Shown: in pieces, positions 42,330-51,638 of the stretch
How the letters are laid out: every line of letters begins with the position of its first letter
Position numbering within the stretch: the first letter of the stretch is position 1
Assembly: GCA_965248135.1 (NCBI GenBank)
Contig: CBDFIN010000012.1
Coordinates: forward strand, 310,001-374,000
Reading direction: 5' to 3'
Origin: SZUA-100 sp965248135
GTDB taxonomy: Bacteria > Pseudomonadota > Alphaproteobacteria > Rhizobiales > Rhizobiaceae
Length of the DNA stretch: 64,000 bases
Made by a program: the position numbers and the translations under genes
The notes under the pieces: generated by a model
What the model was told of the DNA's origin: nothing
Seen by the model: only the letters and a program-made list of their open reading frames with translations
Database searches by the model: none

Positions 42330-43382
42330 GTGAACACAGATAACGATAATCTTCCATCTTCTATGCAGGCAATCTCAATCATCCAGCCAGGAGGACCCGA
42401 GGTTTTAGAATTGCGGCAATACCCGGTTCCTGCTTGCGGCAAGGAAGAGCTGCTGATCAAGGTTCACGCAGCCGGGGTCAACCGGCCAGACATATTGCAA
42501 CGCCAGGGCGCCTATCCGCCGCCACCGGGGGCGCCTGAGATTCCGGGTCTTGAGATCGCCGGAACAGTTGTCGCCAGGGGTGATAATGTCAGCCGCTTTG
42601 ATATCGGTGACCCGGTGACTGCACTGGTGCCTGGCGGCGGCTATGGTGAATATGCTTTAGTCAATGCCGACAATGCCCTTGCCGTTCCAGACGGATTGTC
42701 GATGATTGAGGCTGCTGCTCTGCCGGAAACCTATTTTACTGTCTGGCACAATGTATTTCAGCGCGGCGGCCTGAAACCGGGAGAAAAGTTGCTGGTCCAT
42801 GGCGGCTCGTCGGGTATCGGCACGACGGCCATCCAACTGGCGACCGCAATGGGTGCCGAAGTTTTTACCACTGCCGGCTCGGCGGAAAAATGCAACGCCT
42901 GCCAGGAACTTGGCGCCAGCTGCGCTATCAATTACCGGGAGCAGGATTTCGTTGAGATTATCACCCAAAAAACCGGTGGCGCGGGTGTGGATGTCATTCT
43001 TGATATGGTAGGTGGCGACTACATTGCCCGCAACTACCAGGTAGCCGCAATGGACGGCCGCATTGTTCAGATCGCCTTTTTGAACGGACCAAAAGCCCAC
43101 GCAAATTTTGCCCCGTTGATGATGAAACGACTGACCCACACGGGTTCAACGCTTCGTGCCCGCAGCATCGGTTTCAAGGCGATCATTGCAAGGGAACTTG
43201 AACAAAACGTCTGGCCGCTGCTTAAAGCCGGCACTGTTCGCCCGATCATTGACAAGGTATTTGCGCTCAAAGATGCAGCCTTGGCCCACGCCCATATGGA
43301 GGCGGGTCAGCACATAGGAAAAATCATGCTTCAACTTGAAGATAACCAGGCGTCTGTCTCGAAACGCACGGCGATCGCTTGA
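42330..43382 (+). CDS. NAD(P)H-quinone oxidoreductase, zinc-independent MDR family (PIG3-like)
   Basis: A 350-residue member of the medium-chain dehydrogenase superfamily. The catalytic fold starts MQAISIIQPGGPEVL at residue 12; NRPDILQRQGAYPPPPGAPEIPGLE (in part) marks the quinone reductase/PIG3 branch. The Rossmann motif is LLVHGGSSGIGTTAIQLA, and there are no zinc Cys. GTG at 42330 follows AAAGG, giving a short extra head; the ATG at 42363 is the alternative start. Probable role is one- or two-electron quinone reduction with NADPH. Confidence 0.88.
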   Translation: MNTDNDNLPSSMQAISIIQPGGPEVLELRQYPVPACGKEELLIKVHAAGVNRPDILQRQGAYPPPPGAPEIPGLEIAGTVVARGDNVSRFDIGDPVTALVPGGGYGEYALVNADNALAVPDGLSMIEAAALPETYFTVWHNVFQRGGLKPGEKLLVHGGSSGIGTTAIQLATAMGAEVFTTAGSAEKCNACQELGASCAINYREQDFVEIITQKTGGAGVDVILDMVGGDYIARNYQVAAMDGRIVQIAFLNGPKAHANFAPLMMKRLTHTGSTLRARSIGFKAIIARELEQNVWPLLKAGTVRPIIDKVFALKDAALAHAHMEAGQHIGKIMLQLEDNQASVSKRTAIA

Positions 43383-43404
43383 AAGAAAGTTTATCCGCAT
43401 GGCG

Positions 43405-43441
43405 CCCGAGTGGAGGGATTTTTTCAAAGAAAAATCTCGGG
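43405..43441 (+). promoter_or_regulatory. imperfect hairpin downstream of the quinone reductase
   Basis: CCCGAG (43405-43410) pairs with CTCGGG (43436-43441), with ATTTTT and AAAAAT continuing the stem inside a 12-nt region. Probably a transcript end for the reductase gene. The rest of 43383-43706 holds a second short palindrome, ATCGCTTTCAAGCGAT, at about 43547-43562 and no gene that I can support; the promoter of trcR should lie in it. Confidence 0.4.
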
Positions 43442-43706
43442 AATTCGGGTCAGCCCTGAGCATTGCTCATGTGAGGACGGTGATTGAGGCGTAAAAAGCG
43501 CCGCAAAGAACCGCCCGCAGCGGAGCAAACTAACAAAATACGTGCAAATCGCTTTCAAGCGATTGCCGTGTCTCGAAATGAACATGATTGCCAAAAACAG
43601 TTGATGACGATATAACGCGTAAATTCCTTAAACAACGTGGCACCTTCCACGGCTCTTCCAAAAACCGGGCGAGCAAACCCTCAAGCTGTATCCAAGGGGA
43701 ACAGAA

Positions 43707-44396
43707 ATGGCTAACAAACTACTGATGCCAAAGGCGACCGCCGTCTGGCTCGTCGACAATACCGCATTAACCTTCGAACAGATCGCTGATTTTTGCAAAC
43801 TTCATCCGCTTGAGGTGAAATCGATAGCCGATGGAGATTCAGCACAAGGGATCAAAGGATTGGATCCGCTGGGCACAGGGCAACTGACACGTGAGGAGCT
43901 GGACAAAGCGCTGGCCGACAAAAACTACAAGCTGATACTCGCAGAACCCAAGGTAAAAGTACCGGAACTGAAGAAGAAAGGACCGCGCTATACTCCGGTT
44001 TCCAAACGTCAGGACCGGCCGAACGCCATTTTGTGGCTGGTGCGCAATCATCCCGAGTTGCGCAACTCCCAGATCATCCGTCTTGTCGGCACGACCAAGA
44101 CGACGATCGACGCCATCCGAGAGCGCACTCATTGGAACTCGGCCAATTTGCAACCGCTGGACCCGGTCAGTCTTGGTCTGTCGAACCAGATCGACCTCGA
44201 CTTCGAAGTTCAAAAGGCTGAAAAATATCTGCCCAAACCGGCAGAAGACGCCACCGACACATTGCGGCCGGCAAGCGAAACGCAGGAGTTGGAGCCTGTA
44301 GCAGACATTGCCGCAACAGAAAATTTTGATGCCGCATCGGTGTTTAAGAATTTCCCCTCAAGCAATAAATCCGACGACAGCGAAGAGGCCTCCTAA
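43707..44396 (+). CDS. trcR: cell cycle transcriptional regulator TrcR (DUF1013)
   Basis: A 229-residue alphaproteobacterial regulator of the DUF1013 family, a conserved, essential-type protein linked to RNA polymerase and the cell cycle. It starts MANKLLMPKATAVWLVDNTALTFEQIA (in part), and has a conserved core RPNAILWLVRNHPELRNSQIIRLVGTTKTTIDAIRERTHWN (around residues 105-145) that looks like a helix-turn-helix. The C-terminal 60 residues are acidic and variable. AAGGGGAAC precedes the ATG. It is near gapR, another chromosome and cell-cycle gene. Confidence 0.93.
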   Translation: MANKLLMPKATAVWLVDNTALTFEQIADFCKLHPLEVKSIADGDSAQGIKGLDPLGTGQLTREELDKALADKNYKLILAEPKVKVPELKKKGPRYTPVSKRQDRPNAILWLVRNHPELRNSQIIRLVGTTKTTIDAIRERTHWNSANLQPLDPVSLGLSNQIDLDFEVQKAEKYLPKPAEDATDTLRPASETQELEPVADIAATENFDAASVFKNFPSSNKSDDSEEAS

Positions 44397-44507
44397 GCAC
44401 GCCTGGAGGCGCTTTTCCGGTATCGACGGCGTTGCCGCTTCAATCGTCAAAATCCACTTGCATTGCGGCCACCATGTATTCATTGTGGCTCGATGGGCCG
44501 GGAGAAT

Positions 44508-45953
44508 ATGCACACCAACAGATCGGGACACACGGGCCGATGTTTTCAGGCGTCACTGATCATAGTGCTGGCAGTGGTAGCAGTCACGGCCACATCTGGT
44601 CATGCTGGATCATCAACCTCGATCACGGTCTCCAGCCTCAAGAAAACACTTGGTCGCGCGCGCCATGAACTTGCAATCGGTACGCGTTACTTCAAAGCGC
44701 TGGACCGGTTTCACCGGTCACGTAATTACCGTCCGGCTTGGATAAAACCGGATGGTTTTTCCAACAATGGCAAGATTGTACTCGGTGTGCTGGCTAGGCT
44801 GCGGGAAGATGGTCTTAATCCTGCTGATTTTCCGCTACCGGGAACAGATGGTGCCAGCCCGGCGTTGATGGACGACATCAAATTATCTTTTTCGCTTGTG
44901 CGCTACGGCGAGCATGTCCAGGCCGGACGTCTTTCGCCCGAAAAAATTGTTGCCGAAACTGATCTGCAAACCAATCGCCCTGATTTTGCCAGCCTATTGA
45001 ACAAGGCGGCTGACGGGAAAAACCCGTTGAAACTACTGCATAATTTACCACCGCCGCATCAGCAATATCACCGCTTGAAGCTGCAGCTTATGTCGGTGTT
45101 GCGCCGGGCCGATGTGCTGCTTGACGCTTCGGCCCAAATCGATCAACGCCTTAGCACTGCTGCGCTGGCCTTACTTCAAGCAAAAAGGCAGTTGATTACC
45201 GCCAATATGGAGCGCTGGCGCTGGGTGCCACGTGATCTTGGACCGCGCCATGTCTGGATCAATTTGCCTTCCTACAAGGTTCAGGTCAAACAGGGAGCGA
45301 TAACAGCCTTTGAAACTGACGGTATTATCGGTCGGACCTCGGCGCCAACTCCGCTAATCTCGTCCACTATCAAGAACATCATCATCAACCCCTTCTGGCA
45401 CATTCCGGCCTCGATTGTGGCGCGAGATATTTTGCCAAATCTAAAGACAGATGCGGCAGCATTTTTGGCCACCCGCTCAATCAAGGTTTTGCGCCGCGGC
45501 GGCAGGGTACTTGACCCGGCAAACATCAATTGGACCAAGATTACCAATCCGCGCAGCTACCGCTTTCGTCAGTCACCGGGGAGCGAGAATGCCCTTGGCC
45601 GGTTGAAAATTCTTTTTCCGAACTCCCATGCGATTTATCTTCACGACACCAACGAGCCGGAATTGTTCGGCTTCGCCAGCCGCGCTTTTTCGCATGGCTG
45701 TATCCGGCTTGCTGATCCGGTCAAATTTGCCGATGCCATTGCAAAATATGACAGCCACCTGCACACCCAGATGCCCGGTTCGCTGCTTGCTAACAGGAAT
45801 CATTGGCTTAAATTCCGGGCTAAGCTGCCGGTCCACCTGGTTTACTTTACCGCGGAGGTCGACGCAGATGGTCGATTGGTCACATTTCCGGATGTCTACG
45901 GTTATGATAGCAGAATTATTTCGCTGTTCGATGTTGACTTGGAAAACACCTGA
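44508..45953 (+). CDS. L,D-transpeptidase of the YcbB/LdtD type
   Basis: A 481-residue exported enzyme forming 3-3 peptidoglycan cross-links. A signal peptide lies near residues 15-35 (ASLIIVLAVVAVTATSGHA). Residues about 40-170 resemble the scaffold domain. The catalytic domain holds IKNIIINPFWHIPASI and the active Cys398 in FSHGCIRLADP. No separate peptidoglycan-binding repeat is seen, so the protein is shorter than LdtD of E. coli. ATG at 44508 follows GGGAGAAT. Followed by a second cell-wall enzyme gene. Confidence 0.9.
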   Translation: MHTNRSGHTGRCFQASLIIVLAVVAVTATSGHAGSSTSITVSSLKKTLGRARHELAIGTRYFKALDRFHRSRNYRPAWIKPDGFSNNGKIVLGVLARLREDGLNPADFPLPGTDGASPALMDDIKLSFSLVRYGEHVQAGRLSPEKIVAETDLQTNRPDFASLLNKAADGKNPLKLLHNLPPPHQQYHRLKLQLMSVLRRADVLLDASAQIDQRLSTAALALLQAKRQLITANMERWRWVPRDLGPRHVWINLPSYKVQVKQGAITAFETDGIIGRTSAPTPLISSTIKNIIINPFWHIPASIVARDILPNLKTDAAAFLATRSIKVLRRGGRVLDPANINWTKITNPRSYRFRQSPGSENALGRLKILFPNSHAIYLHDTNEPELFGFASRAFSHGCIRLADPVKFADAIAKYDSHLHTQMPGSLLANRNHWLKFRAKLPVHLVYFTAEVDADGRLVTFPDVYGYDSRIISLFDVDLENT

Positions 45954-46068
45954 TAGAGCGCGCTGTTAACCACAGATTTGATCTGCGTCGCCCTGCCATT
46001 GTGTTACCATATTTGCCATATTACTAACATGACAAGGACCGTGTTAACCATTCTGCAGCTATGTATTC

Positions 46069-48096
46069 TTGGAAAAATTGGAAAGATCAGATCGGGCGAG
46101 CGCTGCTTTGACCATCACGACTTTCAAAAGCCAGATATCTGGCCGGGGAAGAGGGACAATTGATCGTGCCTTGGACCTGTCGGCAAAATTTAAACTGGGA
46201 GCAGCAATCCTGGTCGCGATGGGTTTTGTTCTGACGGGACTGTCGCCTTCATACGCTGCTTCGCGGACACTGAAGCTTTATTTCACCCACACCAAGGAAA
46301 GCGCCTCCATTACCTACAAAAGGAACGGTCGCTATGTGAAAAGTGGACTGAGAAAGCTCAACCGTTTCCTGCGTGACTGGCGGCGCAATGAACCGACAAG
46401 GATGGATCCAAGACTGTTCGATGTAGTTTGGGAGGTTCACCGCAAATCCGGATCGAGAAAACCCATCCACGTAATATCAGGCTATCGTTCACCCAAAACC
46501 AATGCGGCGTTGCGCCGGCGTGGCCGAAAAGTCGCCAGAAAGAGCCAGCACATGAAAGGCAGAGCGCTCGATTTCTTTTTGCCCGATGTGTCGGTAAAAA
46601 AACTGCGTTCGCTTGGACTGCGCGCCCATGCCGGCGGTGTCGGTTATTATTCAGGCTCATTTATTCATCTTGATACCGGCAGCATCCGCCATTGGCCAAA
46701 AATGTCGCGCAGGCAATTGGCCAAGGTGTTTCCGCGTGGGCGGACAGTTCATATTCCAGGCGATGGCAAACCGATGGCCGGTTATCGCTATGCCGCTGCC
46801 AGAATTAAAAAGCGCGGAAAAAAAGGAAGCGCCACATTGCTGGCTTCGGCCTCCCCCAGCAGCCGCTCCGGTGGCAGCGGTCTGCTAAAGCGCATATTCG
46901 GTGGTGGAGCAGATGAAACCGGCGACAGGGAAGCCCTGATAGCGAGTAGACGCAGCAAATCTAAAAAGCAAACCGCGCGGACAAAGACTGCCGCATCACC
47001 GGCCAAAGCCACAAAACCGGGCGGGCCACAGCTTCCCGGTGTGATCACTGCGGGTGTTCCTGCTGGCCAGCCTGAAAAGCCGGTGCAACCGAAAATTCCC
47101 GTGATCCCGCGCAAGGTCGCCACGCCGAAACTCAGGCCGAACATCAAGCTGGCCGGGGCGGCGGAAGTTCTGGTCGCCTCGGCCAGCAATGGATCAAAAG
47201 AAAGCATTGCCGGTACGGTCGCTTCTTCACGATTTGACGGAACTACCGGCACCGTTCCAGTCCAAAAACCACCGACCAAAGTCAACGGGCAGCGATTTGC
47301 CCTGGCGGCTACGCCGGAATTGACGGCAACCCAAAAAGTGGCAGAGGTATTGGCGCAAAAATCTGTTTTGCCGGTAAAACGCCCGGTCTTTAGTCCCGCT
47401 GATATTCGACCAGGCAAGTCGCCGGCAACAGAACACGTCAAATTGGCAATGTTGGAGCCTGACAGGAAAATTACGCGGCAAGATACCACTTTTTCCCAAC
47501 AAATGCCCAGCGCGATCAAAATACTCAAGGAAGGGTTCACCATACCGGTGAAAGCACCAGTGCGCACAGCCTATGCTCCGGTTGAAAAACCTGCCGGTAC
47601 CGGACGGGTTGATGCAGCTTTTGCTGCCCTTGCGCCTTCTACGCAACAAGCCGTATCGGTACCGAAACTAAAACCGGCCGTGCATGCAAGTAGGTCGCTG
47701 GCGAAAGTTGTTCCTTCACCGCGGCAGTTGAATTCGCTTATGGTCGACAAAAAGACAGCGCGTCCTGAAGCCAACGCAATCAAGGCGAGCAGGATCACCA
47801 GTATTTACATGTCGCCCCCAACCTTGCTGCTTGGCGATCTTGATGGCACGGCTGTGGCCGCATGGGCGGTTAGCCGCTCGACCAGGACCGGCAGGTCGGC
47901 AGTGTTGACGGCGCCGAAATATTTTGGTGTTCTCCAAAACGTGCCGGAATCGATTATCGATCGCGGTTTTGACCAAACGGCGAAAATAAATCGAACCAAC
48001 CGATTTTCGGGTCAGGCAATCCGCCGAATTGCTTTTGCCAAGTTTGTCATGAGGAATGTGCCCAGAAACCAGGCATTCCCCACTGACCGGTTTTAA
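46069..48096 (+). CDS. DUF882/M15-type cell-wall peptidase with long Pro/Lys-rich tail
   Basis: A 675-residue protein. Residues about 40-60 form a signal or anchor (LGAAILVAMGFVLTGLSPSYA). The DUF882/peptidase M15-like domain spans about 65-225, with SQHMKGRALDF and GSFIHLDTGSIRHW giving the His, Asp and His that bind zinc. The remaining 450 residues form a low-complexity linker rich in Pro, Lys, Ala, with recurring PVK-P or PKLKP motifs, then a short more ordered end. The tail is far longer than usual. The start at TTG 46069 is uncertain; no good ATG lies near. It follows the L,D-transpeptidase by 115 bp. Confidence 0.83.
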   Translation: MEKLERSDRASAALTITTFKSQISGRGRGTIDRALDLSAKFKLGAAILVAMGFVLTGLSPSYAASRTLKLYFTHTKESASITYKRNGRYVKSGLRKLNRFLRDWRRNEPTRMDPRLFDVVWEVHRKSGSRKPIHVISGYRSPKTNAALRRRGRKVARKSQHMKGRALDFFLPDVSVKKLRSLGLRAHAGGVGYYSGSFIHLDTGSIRHWPKMSRRQLAKVFPRGRTVHIPGDGKPMAGYRYAAARIKKRGKKGSATLLASASPSSRSGGSGLLKRIFGGGADETGDREALIASRRSKSKKQTARTKTAASPAKATKPGGPQLPGVITAGVPAGQPEKPVQPKIPVIPRKVATPKLRPNIKLAGAAEVLVASASNGSKESIAGTVASSRFDGTTGTVPVQKPPTKVNGQRFALAATPELTATQKVAEVLAQKSVLPVKRPVFSPADIRPGKSPATEHVKLAMLEPDRKITRQDTTFSQQMPSAIKILKEGFTIPVKAPVRTAYAPVEKPAGTGRVDAAFAALAPSTQQAVSVPKLKPAVHASRSLAKVVPSPRQLNSLMVDKKTARPEANAIKASRITSIYMSPPTLLLGDLDGTAVAAWAVSRSTRTGRSAVLTAPKYFGVLQNVPESIIDRGFDQTAKINRTNRFSGQAIRRIAFAKFVMRNVPRNQAFPTDRF

Positions 48097-48117
48097 CATC
48101 TGAACAGCGCGTGCACC

Positions 48118-48381
48118 TTACGAGCCACCCGGATCGGGGATCATTCCCAGGGCGTGCATATACAGATCGAGCAATGCCTCCTGTTCCTGCCGCTCGGCTG
48201 CTTCCTGTTTGCGCAGCCGGACAACGGCACGGAGAGTTTTAGTATCAAATCCGTTCGCTTTGGCTTCGGCGTAAACCTCCCTGATATCATCGGCTAAGGC
48301 CTTTTTTTCCTCTTCTAGCCGTTCCACCCGTTCGACAATAGTGCGAAGCTGGTCACGGGCAACGCCGTTCGGTTCTGTCAT
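48118..48381 (-). CDS. gapR: GapR family nucleoid-associated protein (DUF2312)
   Basis: An 87-residue DNA-binding protein that clamps overtwisted DNA and helps replication and topoisomerase action in Caulobacter. The start MTEPNGVARDQLRTIVERVERLEEEK (in part) and the core EVYAEAKANGFDTKTLRAVVRLRKQEAAERQEQE (in part) are clearly GapR. The ATG at 48381 follows AGGAGATAGCA; the frame extends upstream to 48399 without need. It is convergent with the DUF882 gene and divergent from a DMT gene. Confidence 0.95.
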   Translation of the reverse strand: MTEPNGVARDQLRTIVERVERLEEEKKALADDIREVYAEAKANGFDTKTLRAVVRLRKQEAAERQEQEALLDLYMHALGMIPDPGGS

Positions 48382-48573
48382 TGCTATCTCCTGTTGCAAA
48401 CGCCGGTCAGGGCGACGATTACCGGCTTCGCACCATATTCGCGGGATGCCGTCAAGAGCCTGCCAGCGGTGTACGCCACCTTATAGCGTGAATTAAAGGA
48501 ACGGCTTGCAAAGCCCGGTTGTTTCAATCAAAGCTGACCATCTTCAACCCTCAACCCATACTGAAAAGTCTGC

Positions 48574-49500
48574 ATGTCCAATAACAGCACCTCCAATGGT
48601 AACCCGGTTTCAGCCAATCCGATCATACTATCGTTTTCGCTCGCCTTCGCCGCCCTTGTTGCCGGAGCGCTGGCGATGGGAATTTCGCCGGTTTTTGTTC
48701 GTCACGCCGAGACCGGGGCTTTTGCCAGTGCGTTCTGGCGGGTTTCGCTCGCCCTGCCCGTCCTGCTGATTTGGGCCGGATTGGAAACCAGAAAGCTGCA
48801 TCGACCCCTATGGCCGTCACTAAAGCCCGACCGAGCCGTTATCGTGGCTGGCCTGTTGTTCGCTGGCGATCTGTTTTTCTGGCATCTGGCGATATTAAAC
48901 ACTAACGTTGCCAATGCCACATTACTTGCTTGCCTTGCCCCCATCTGGGTGGTGCTGTTCGCGGGAAGTTTCATCGGCGAAAAGATCGACCCAGGTATTC
49001 TCGTCGGCCTGGCGGTCTGTCTTGCCGGCGCTGTCATGCTGATTGGCGTCAGTTACAGCCTAACACCGGACAATCTTGTTGGCGATTTCTATGGCCTCTT
49101 GACCTCTTTCTTTTTCGGTCTTTACTTTATGGCCGTTAGGGTGGCTCGCAGGCGCTTTCCGGCTGGTTGTTTGACCTTTTCCAGCACCGTTGTCACCGCG
49201 ACGGTGCTGTTTTTTGTCACTCTTGCATCCGGCCAGGAATTTTTTCCACAGACGATCAAGGGAGCCGGCGCGCTAGCCGCCCTTGGTATTTTTAGTCATT
49301 CTGGTGGACAGGGATTGCTGGCTGTCGCACTTGGCTCACTTTCAGCCGTATTCTCCTCGCTGGTGATATTTATTGAGGCGGTTGCGGCGGCGGTATTCGG
49401 CTGGATTTTCCTGGGCGAAACACTGTCGATTGGCCAAATTGGCGGCGGCGTGCTGATTCTTTCCGGAATATGGATTGCCAGACCGCGAAAAGGGCTCTAG
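48574..49500 (+). CDS. EamA/DMT-family transporter
   Basis: A 308-residue, ten-helix transporter. The first EamA repeat has GISPVFVRHAETGAFASAFWR and the second the block SLSAVFSSLVIFIEAVAAAVFGWIFLGE (both in part). Substrate unknown. It reads in the same direction as DUF1036 and pyk, 87 bp upstream, but is not necessarily co-transcribed. Confidence 0.85.
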   Translation: MSNNSTSNGNPVSANPIILSFSLAFAALVAGALAMGISPVFVRHAETGAFASAFWRVSLALPVLLIWAGLETRKLHRPLWPSLKPDRAVIVAGLLFAGDLFFWHLAILNTNVANATLLACLAPIWVVLFAGSFIGEKIDPGILVGLAVCLAGAVMLIGVSYSLTPDNLVGDFYGLLTSFFFGLYFMAVRVARRRFPAGCLTFSSTVVTATVLFFVTLASGQEFFPQTIKGAGALAALGIFSHSGGQGLLAVALGSLSAVFSSLVIFIEAVAAAVFGWIFLGETLSIGQIGGGVLILSGIWIARPRKGL

Positions 49501-49587
49501 CAAATCAAATCCGGCCTTTGTATATTGAGTTTGGTCAAAGGGCGATTTGTAATTGAAGGATTGGAAGTGGGGATTGGAATTTCAGCG

Positions 49588-50031
49588 ATGCGGGTCTGGA
49601 CGCCGTTGATGGCGCTTGCTTCATTGCTGATTGTGGTAATCGTATTTCCCGGCGAAGCGCGTGCCGATTTCAGGCTTTGCAACAACACCCAAAGTCTGGT
49701 TGGCGTGTCCATCGGATATCGCACCAAAGATGGCTGGGTGACAGAAGGCTGGTGGCGGGTGCCCTCCAATTCCTGCGAACCATTGATCGAGGGTATCCTC
49801 TCGTCTCGCTATTATTATGTATATGCTGAAGATGCGGACCAGGGTGGGCAATGGCGCGGTTCGGTGTTTATGTGTACGAGTGACAAGGAATTCAAGATTT
49901 CAGGTATTCAGGATTGCTATGCCCGGGGCTATGAAAGAACCGGCTTTTTTGAAGTTGATACTGGTGAGCAAAACAGCTGGATGGTCCGGTTGACAGAAGC
50001 CGGCCAAACAGGAGCTACCGAACAGGAATGA
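49588..50031 (+). CDS. DUF1036 secreted protein
   Basis: A 147-residue exported protein of the DUF1036 family. The signal peptide covers residues 1-27 (WTPLMALASLLIVVIVFPG in part). The mature domain begins ADFRLCNNTQSLVGVSIGYR and contains WVTEGWWRVPSNSCEPL and IQDCYARGYERTGFFEVDTG, with four Cys that could form disulphides. The frame opens at 49525, but the ATG at 49588 gives a proper signal peptide. Its stop overlaps the pyk start as ATGA, a pairing seen in several Hyphomicrobiales. Function unknown. Confidence 0.82.
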   Translation: MRVWTPLMALASLLIVVIVFPGEARADFRLCNNTQSLVGVSIGYRTKDGWVTEGWWRVPSNSCEPLIEGILSSRYYYVYAEDADQGGQWRGSVFMCTSDKEFKISGIQDCYARGYERTGFFEVDTGEQNSWMVRLTEAGQTGATEQE

Positions 50032-51464
50032 AGCGTCTTCGAAGGGTCAAGGTATTGGCCACCCTCGGTCCCTCCTCCTTCGATGAAGAGACAATCAGCA
50101 AGCTGTTTGAGGCGGGAGCCGATACTTTTCGTATCAACATGAGCCATGCCAGCCACGATGTCATGCGCACACTGATCAGCCGTATTCGCAGTGTCGAAAA
50201 CAGGCTTGGCTATCCCATCGGCATTCTGGCTGATCTTCAAGGTCCCAAACACCGTATCGGAACATTTGTTGATGGTGCAATCAGCGTTGGCGCCGGCGAT
50301 AAGATTACCCTGGATAGCAATCCGGAGCCCGGCGATGCATCGCGGGTGTATTTCCCCCACGGTGATGTGTTGGATGCGATCGAACCAGGACACCGGCTTC
50401 TGGTCGACGATGGCCGGGTGACCCTGGTGGTCAACAAGGTCAAAAAAGGTGCCGTATTTGCCGAGGTGATTTCTGGCAATAAATTATCCGACAAAAAGGG
50501 TGTCAGCCTGCCCGACACCAATTTGCGGACCGGGGCTCTGACCGATAAGGACCACAAGGACCTCGATGCAATTCTTGAGCAGGAAATCGACTGGGTTGCC
50601 CTGTCCTTTGTGCAACGTCCCGAGGATCTGGCCGAGGTGCGCAAAATCTGCCAGGGACGGGTCGGGGTTCTAGCCAAGATCGAAAAACCCCAGGCGGTCA
50701 AAAGACTTGACGACATTATTGAACTCTCGGACGCTATCATGATTGCCCGCGGTGATCTGGGCGTAGAGTTGCCGCTGGAGCGGGTTCCGGCGATACAAAA
50801 ACAGATCGTGCGCAAATGCCGCAGGGCCGGAAAACCGGTAATTGTCGCGACACAGATGCTCGAGTCCATGATATCTTCGCCAGTGCCAACAAGGGCTGAA
50901 GTTTCAGATGTTGCAACGGCGGTCTATGAGGGCGCGGACGCGGTGATGCTATCGGCCGAATCGGCTGCTGGCCAATATCCGGTCGAGGCGGTTGCAATGA
51001 TGAACGCGATTGCCCGCGGTGTTGAGAAGGACCATAATTATCCAGGCATAATCCATGCTCAACGACCGGAACCTGAACCAACCGGCGCTGACGCGATTTC
51101 GCTGGCGGTGAGGCAGATTGCCGAAACGCTGCAGCTTTCTGCCATCGTTTGTTACACCGCCTCAGGCACCACCGGTCTGCGCGCGGCAAGGGAACGGCCC
51201 AATATCCCGATTCTCACGCTTTCGCCGGTGCCCGGGACGGCGCGTCGACTAACCCTTGTTTGGGGTCTCCATTGTGTCGTGACACCGGATGCGACAGACC
51301 TTGATCAGATGGTCAACAAGGCTTGCCATATCGCCTTCGATGAGGGGTTCGCCAAACCTGGTGACCGGGTCATCGTCTCTGCCGGGGTGCCGCTTCGCAC
51401 CCCCGGCACCACGAATATGCTGCGCATTGCCTATGTCGGCAGCAACGGTAAGGGTGGTCTTTGA
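50028..51464 (+). CDS. pyk: pyruvate kinase
   Basis: The last glycolytic step, phosphoenolpyruvate to pyruvate with ATP. The 478-residue enzyme shows LATLGPSSFDEETI, the substrate block RINMSHA, the metal and PEP block MIARGDLGVELPLERVPAIQKQI (in part), and VIVATQMLESMI. A C-terminal regulatory domain is present. ATG overlaps the DUF1036 stop, so translation is coupled. Immediately after the stop codon begins the palindromic repeat locus D. Confidence 0.97.
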   Translation: MKRLRRVKVLATLGPSSFDEETISKLFEAGADTFRINMSHASHDVMRTLISRIRSVENRLGYPIGILADLQGPKHRIGTFVDGAISVGAGDKITLDSNPEPGDASRVYFPHGDVLDAIEPGHRLLVDDGRVTLVVNKVKKGAVFAEVISGNKLSDKKGVSLPDTNLRTGALTDKDHKDLDAILEQEIDWVALSFVQRPEDLAEVRKICQGRVGVLAKIEKPQAVKRLDDIIELSDAIMIARGDLGVELPLERVPAIQKQIVRKCRRAGKPVIVATQMLESMISSPVPTRAEVSDVATAVYEGADAVMLSAESAAGQYPVEAVAMMNAIARGVEKDHNYPGIIHAQRPEPEPTGADAISLAVRQIAETLQLSAIVCYTASGTTGLRAARERPNIPILTLSPVPGTARRLTLVWGLHCVVTPDATDLDQMVNKACHIAFDEGFAKPGDRVIVSAGVPLRTPGTTNMLRIAYVGSNGKGGL

Positions 51465-51470
51465 TCAACG

Positions 51471-51547
51471 CTAGTGGTTCGATTCCAACATTTGCATCCC
51501 CCTGCAGCACCCTTATTTACAAATGTTGGAATCATAAGAACCACTAG
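51471..51547 (+). repeat. palindromic repeat unit, type alpha (locus D)
   Basis: A 77-bp copy of the alpha unit, 6 bp after the pyk stop codon. It is almost identical to 15705-15781, including the loop CCCCTGCAGCACCCTT. The pairing is near-perfect here: GATTCCAACATTTG with CAAATGTTGGAATC. Confidence 0.92.
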
Positions 51548-51561
51548 AATTCAATAAGTTG

Positions 51562-51638
51562 CTAGTGGTCTTTGTGGCCAAAACGCTTGAAAAAGAACGT
51601 GCTGAAAAGGGATTCAAGCGTTTCGGCCAGACCACTAG
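51562..51638 (-). repeat. palindromic repeat unit, type delta, inverted (locus D)
   Basis: A 77-bp inverted full copy of the delta unit (compare 15887-15963). The end CCACTAG overlaps the stop codon of the TPR gene on the minus strand (TAG from 51637 to 51635), so the repeat has supplied that stop. Confidence 0.92.
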
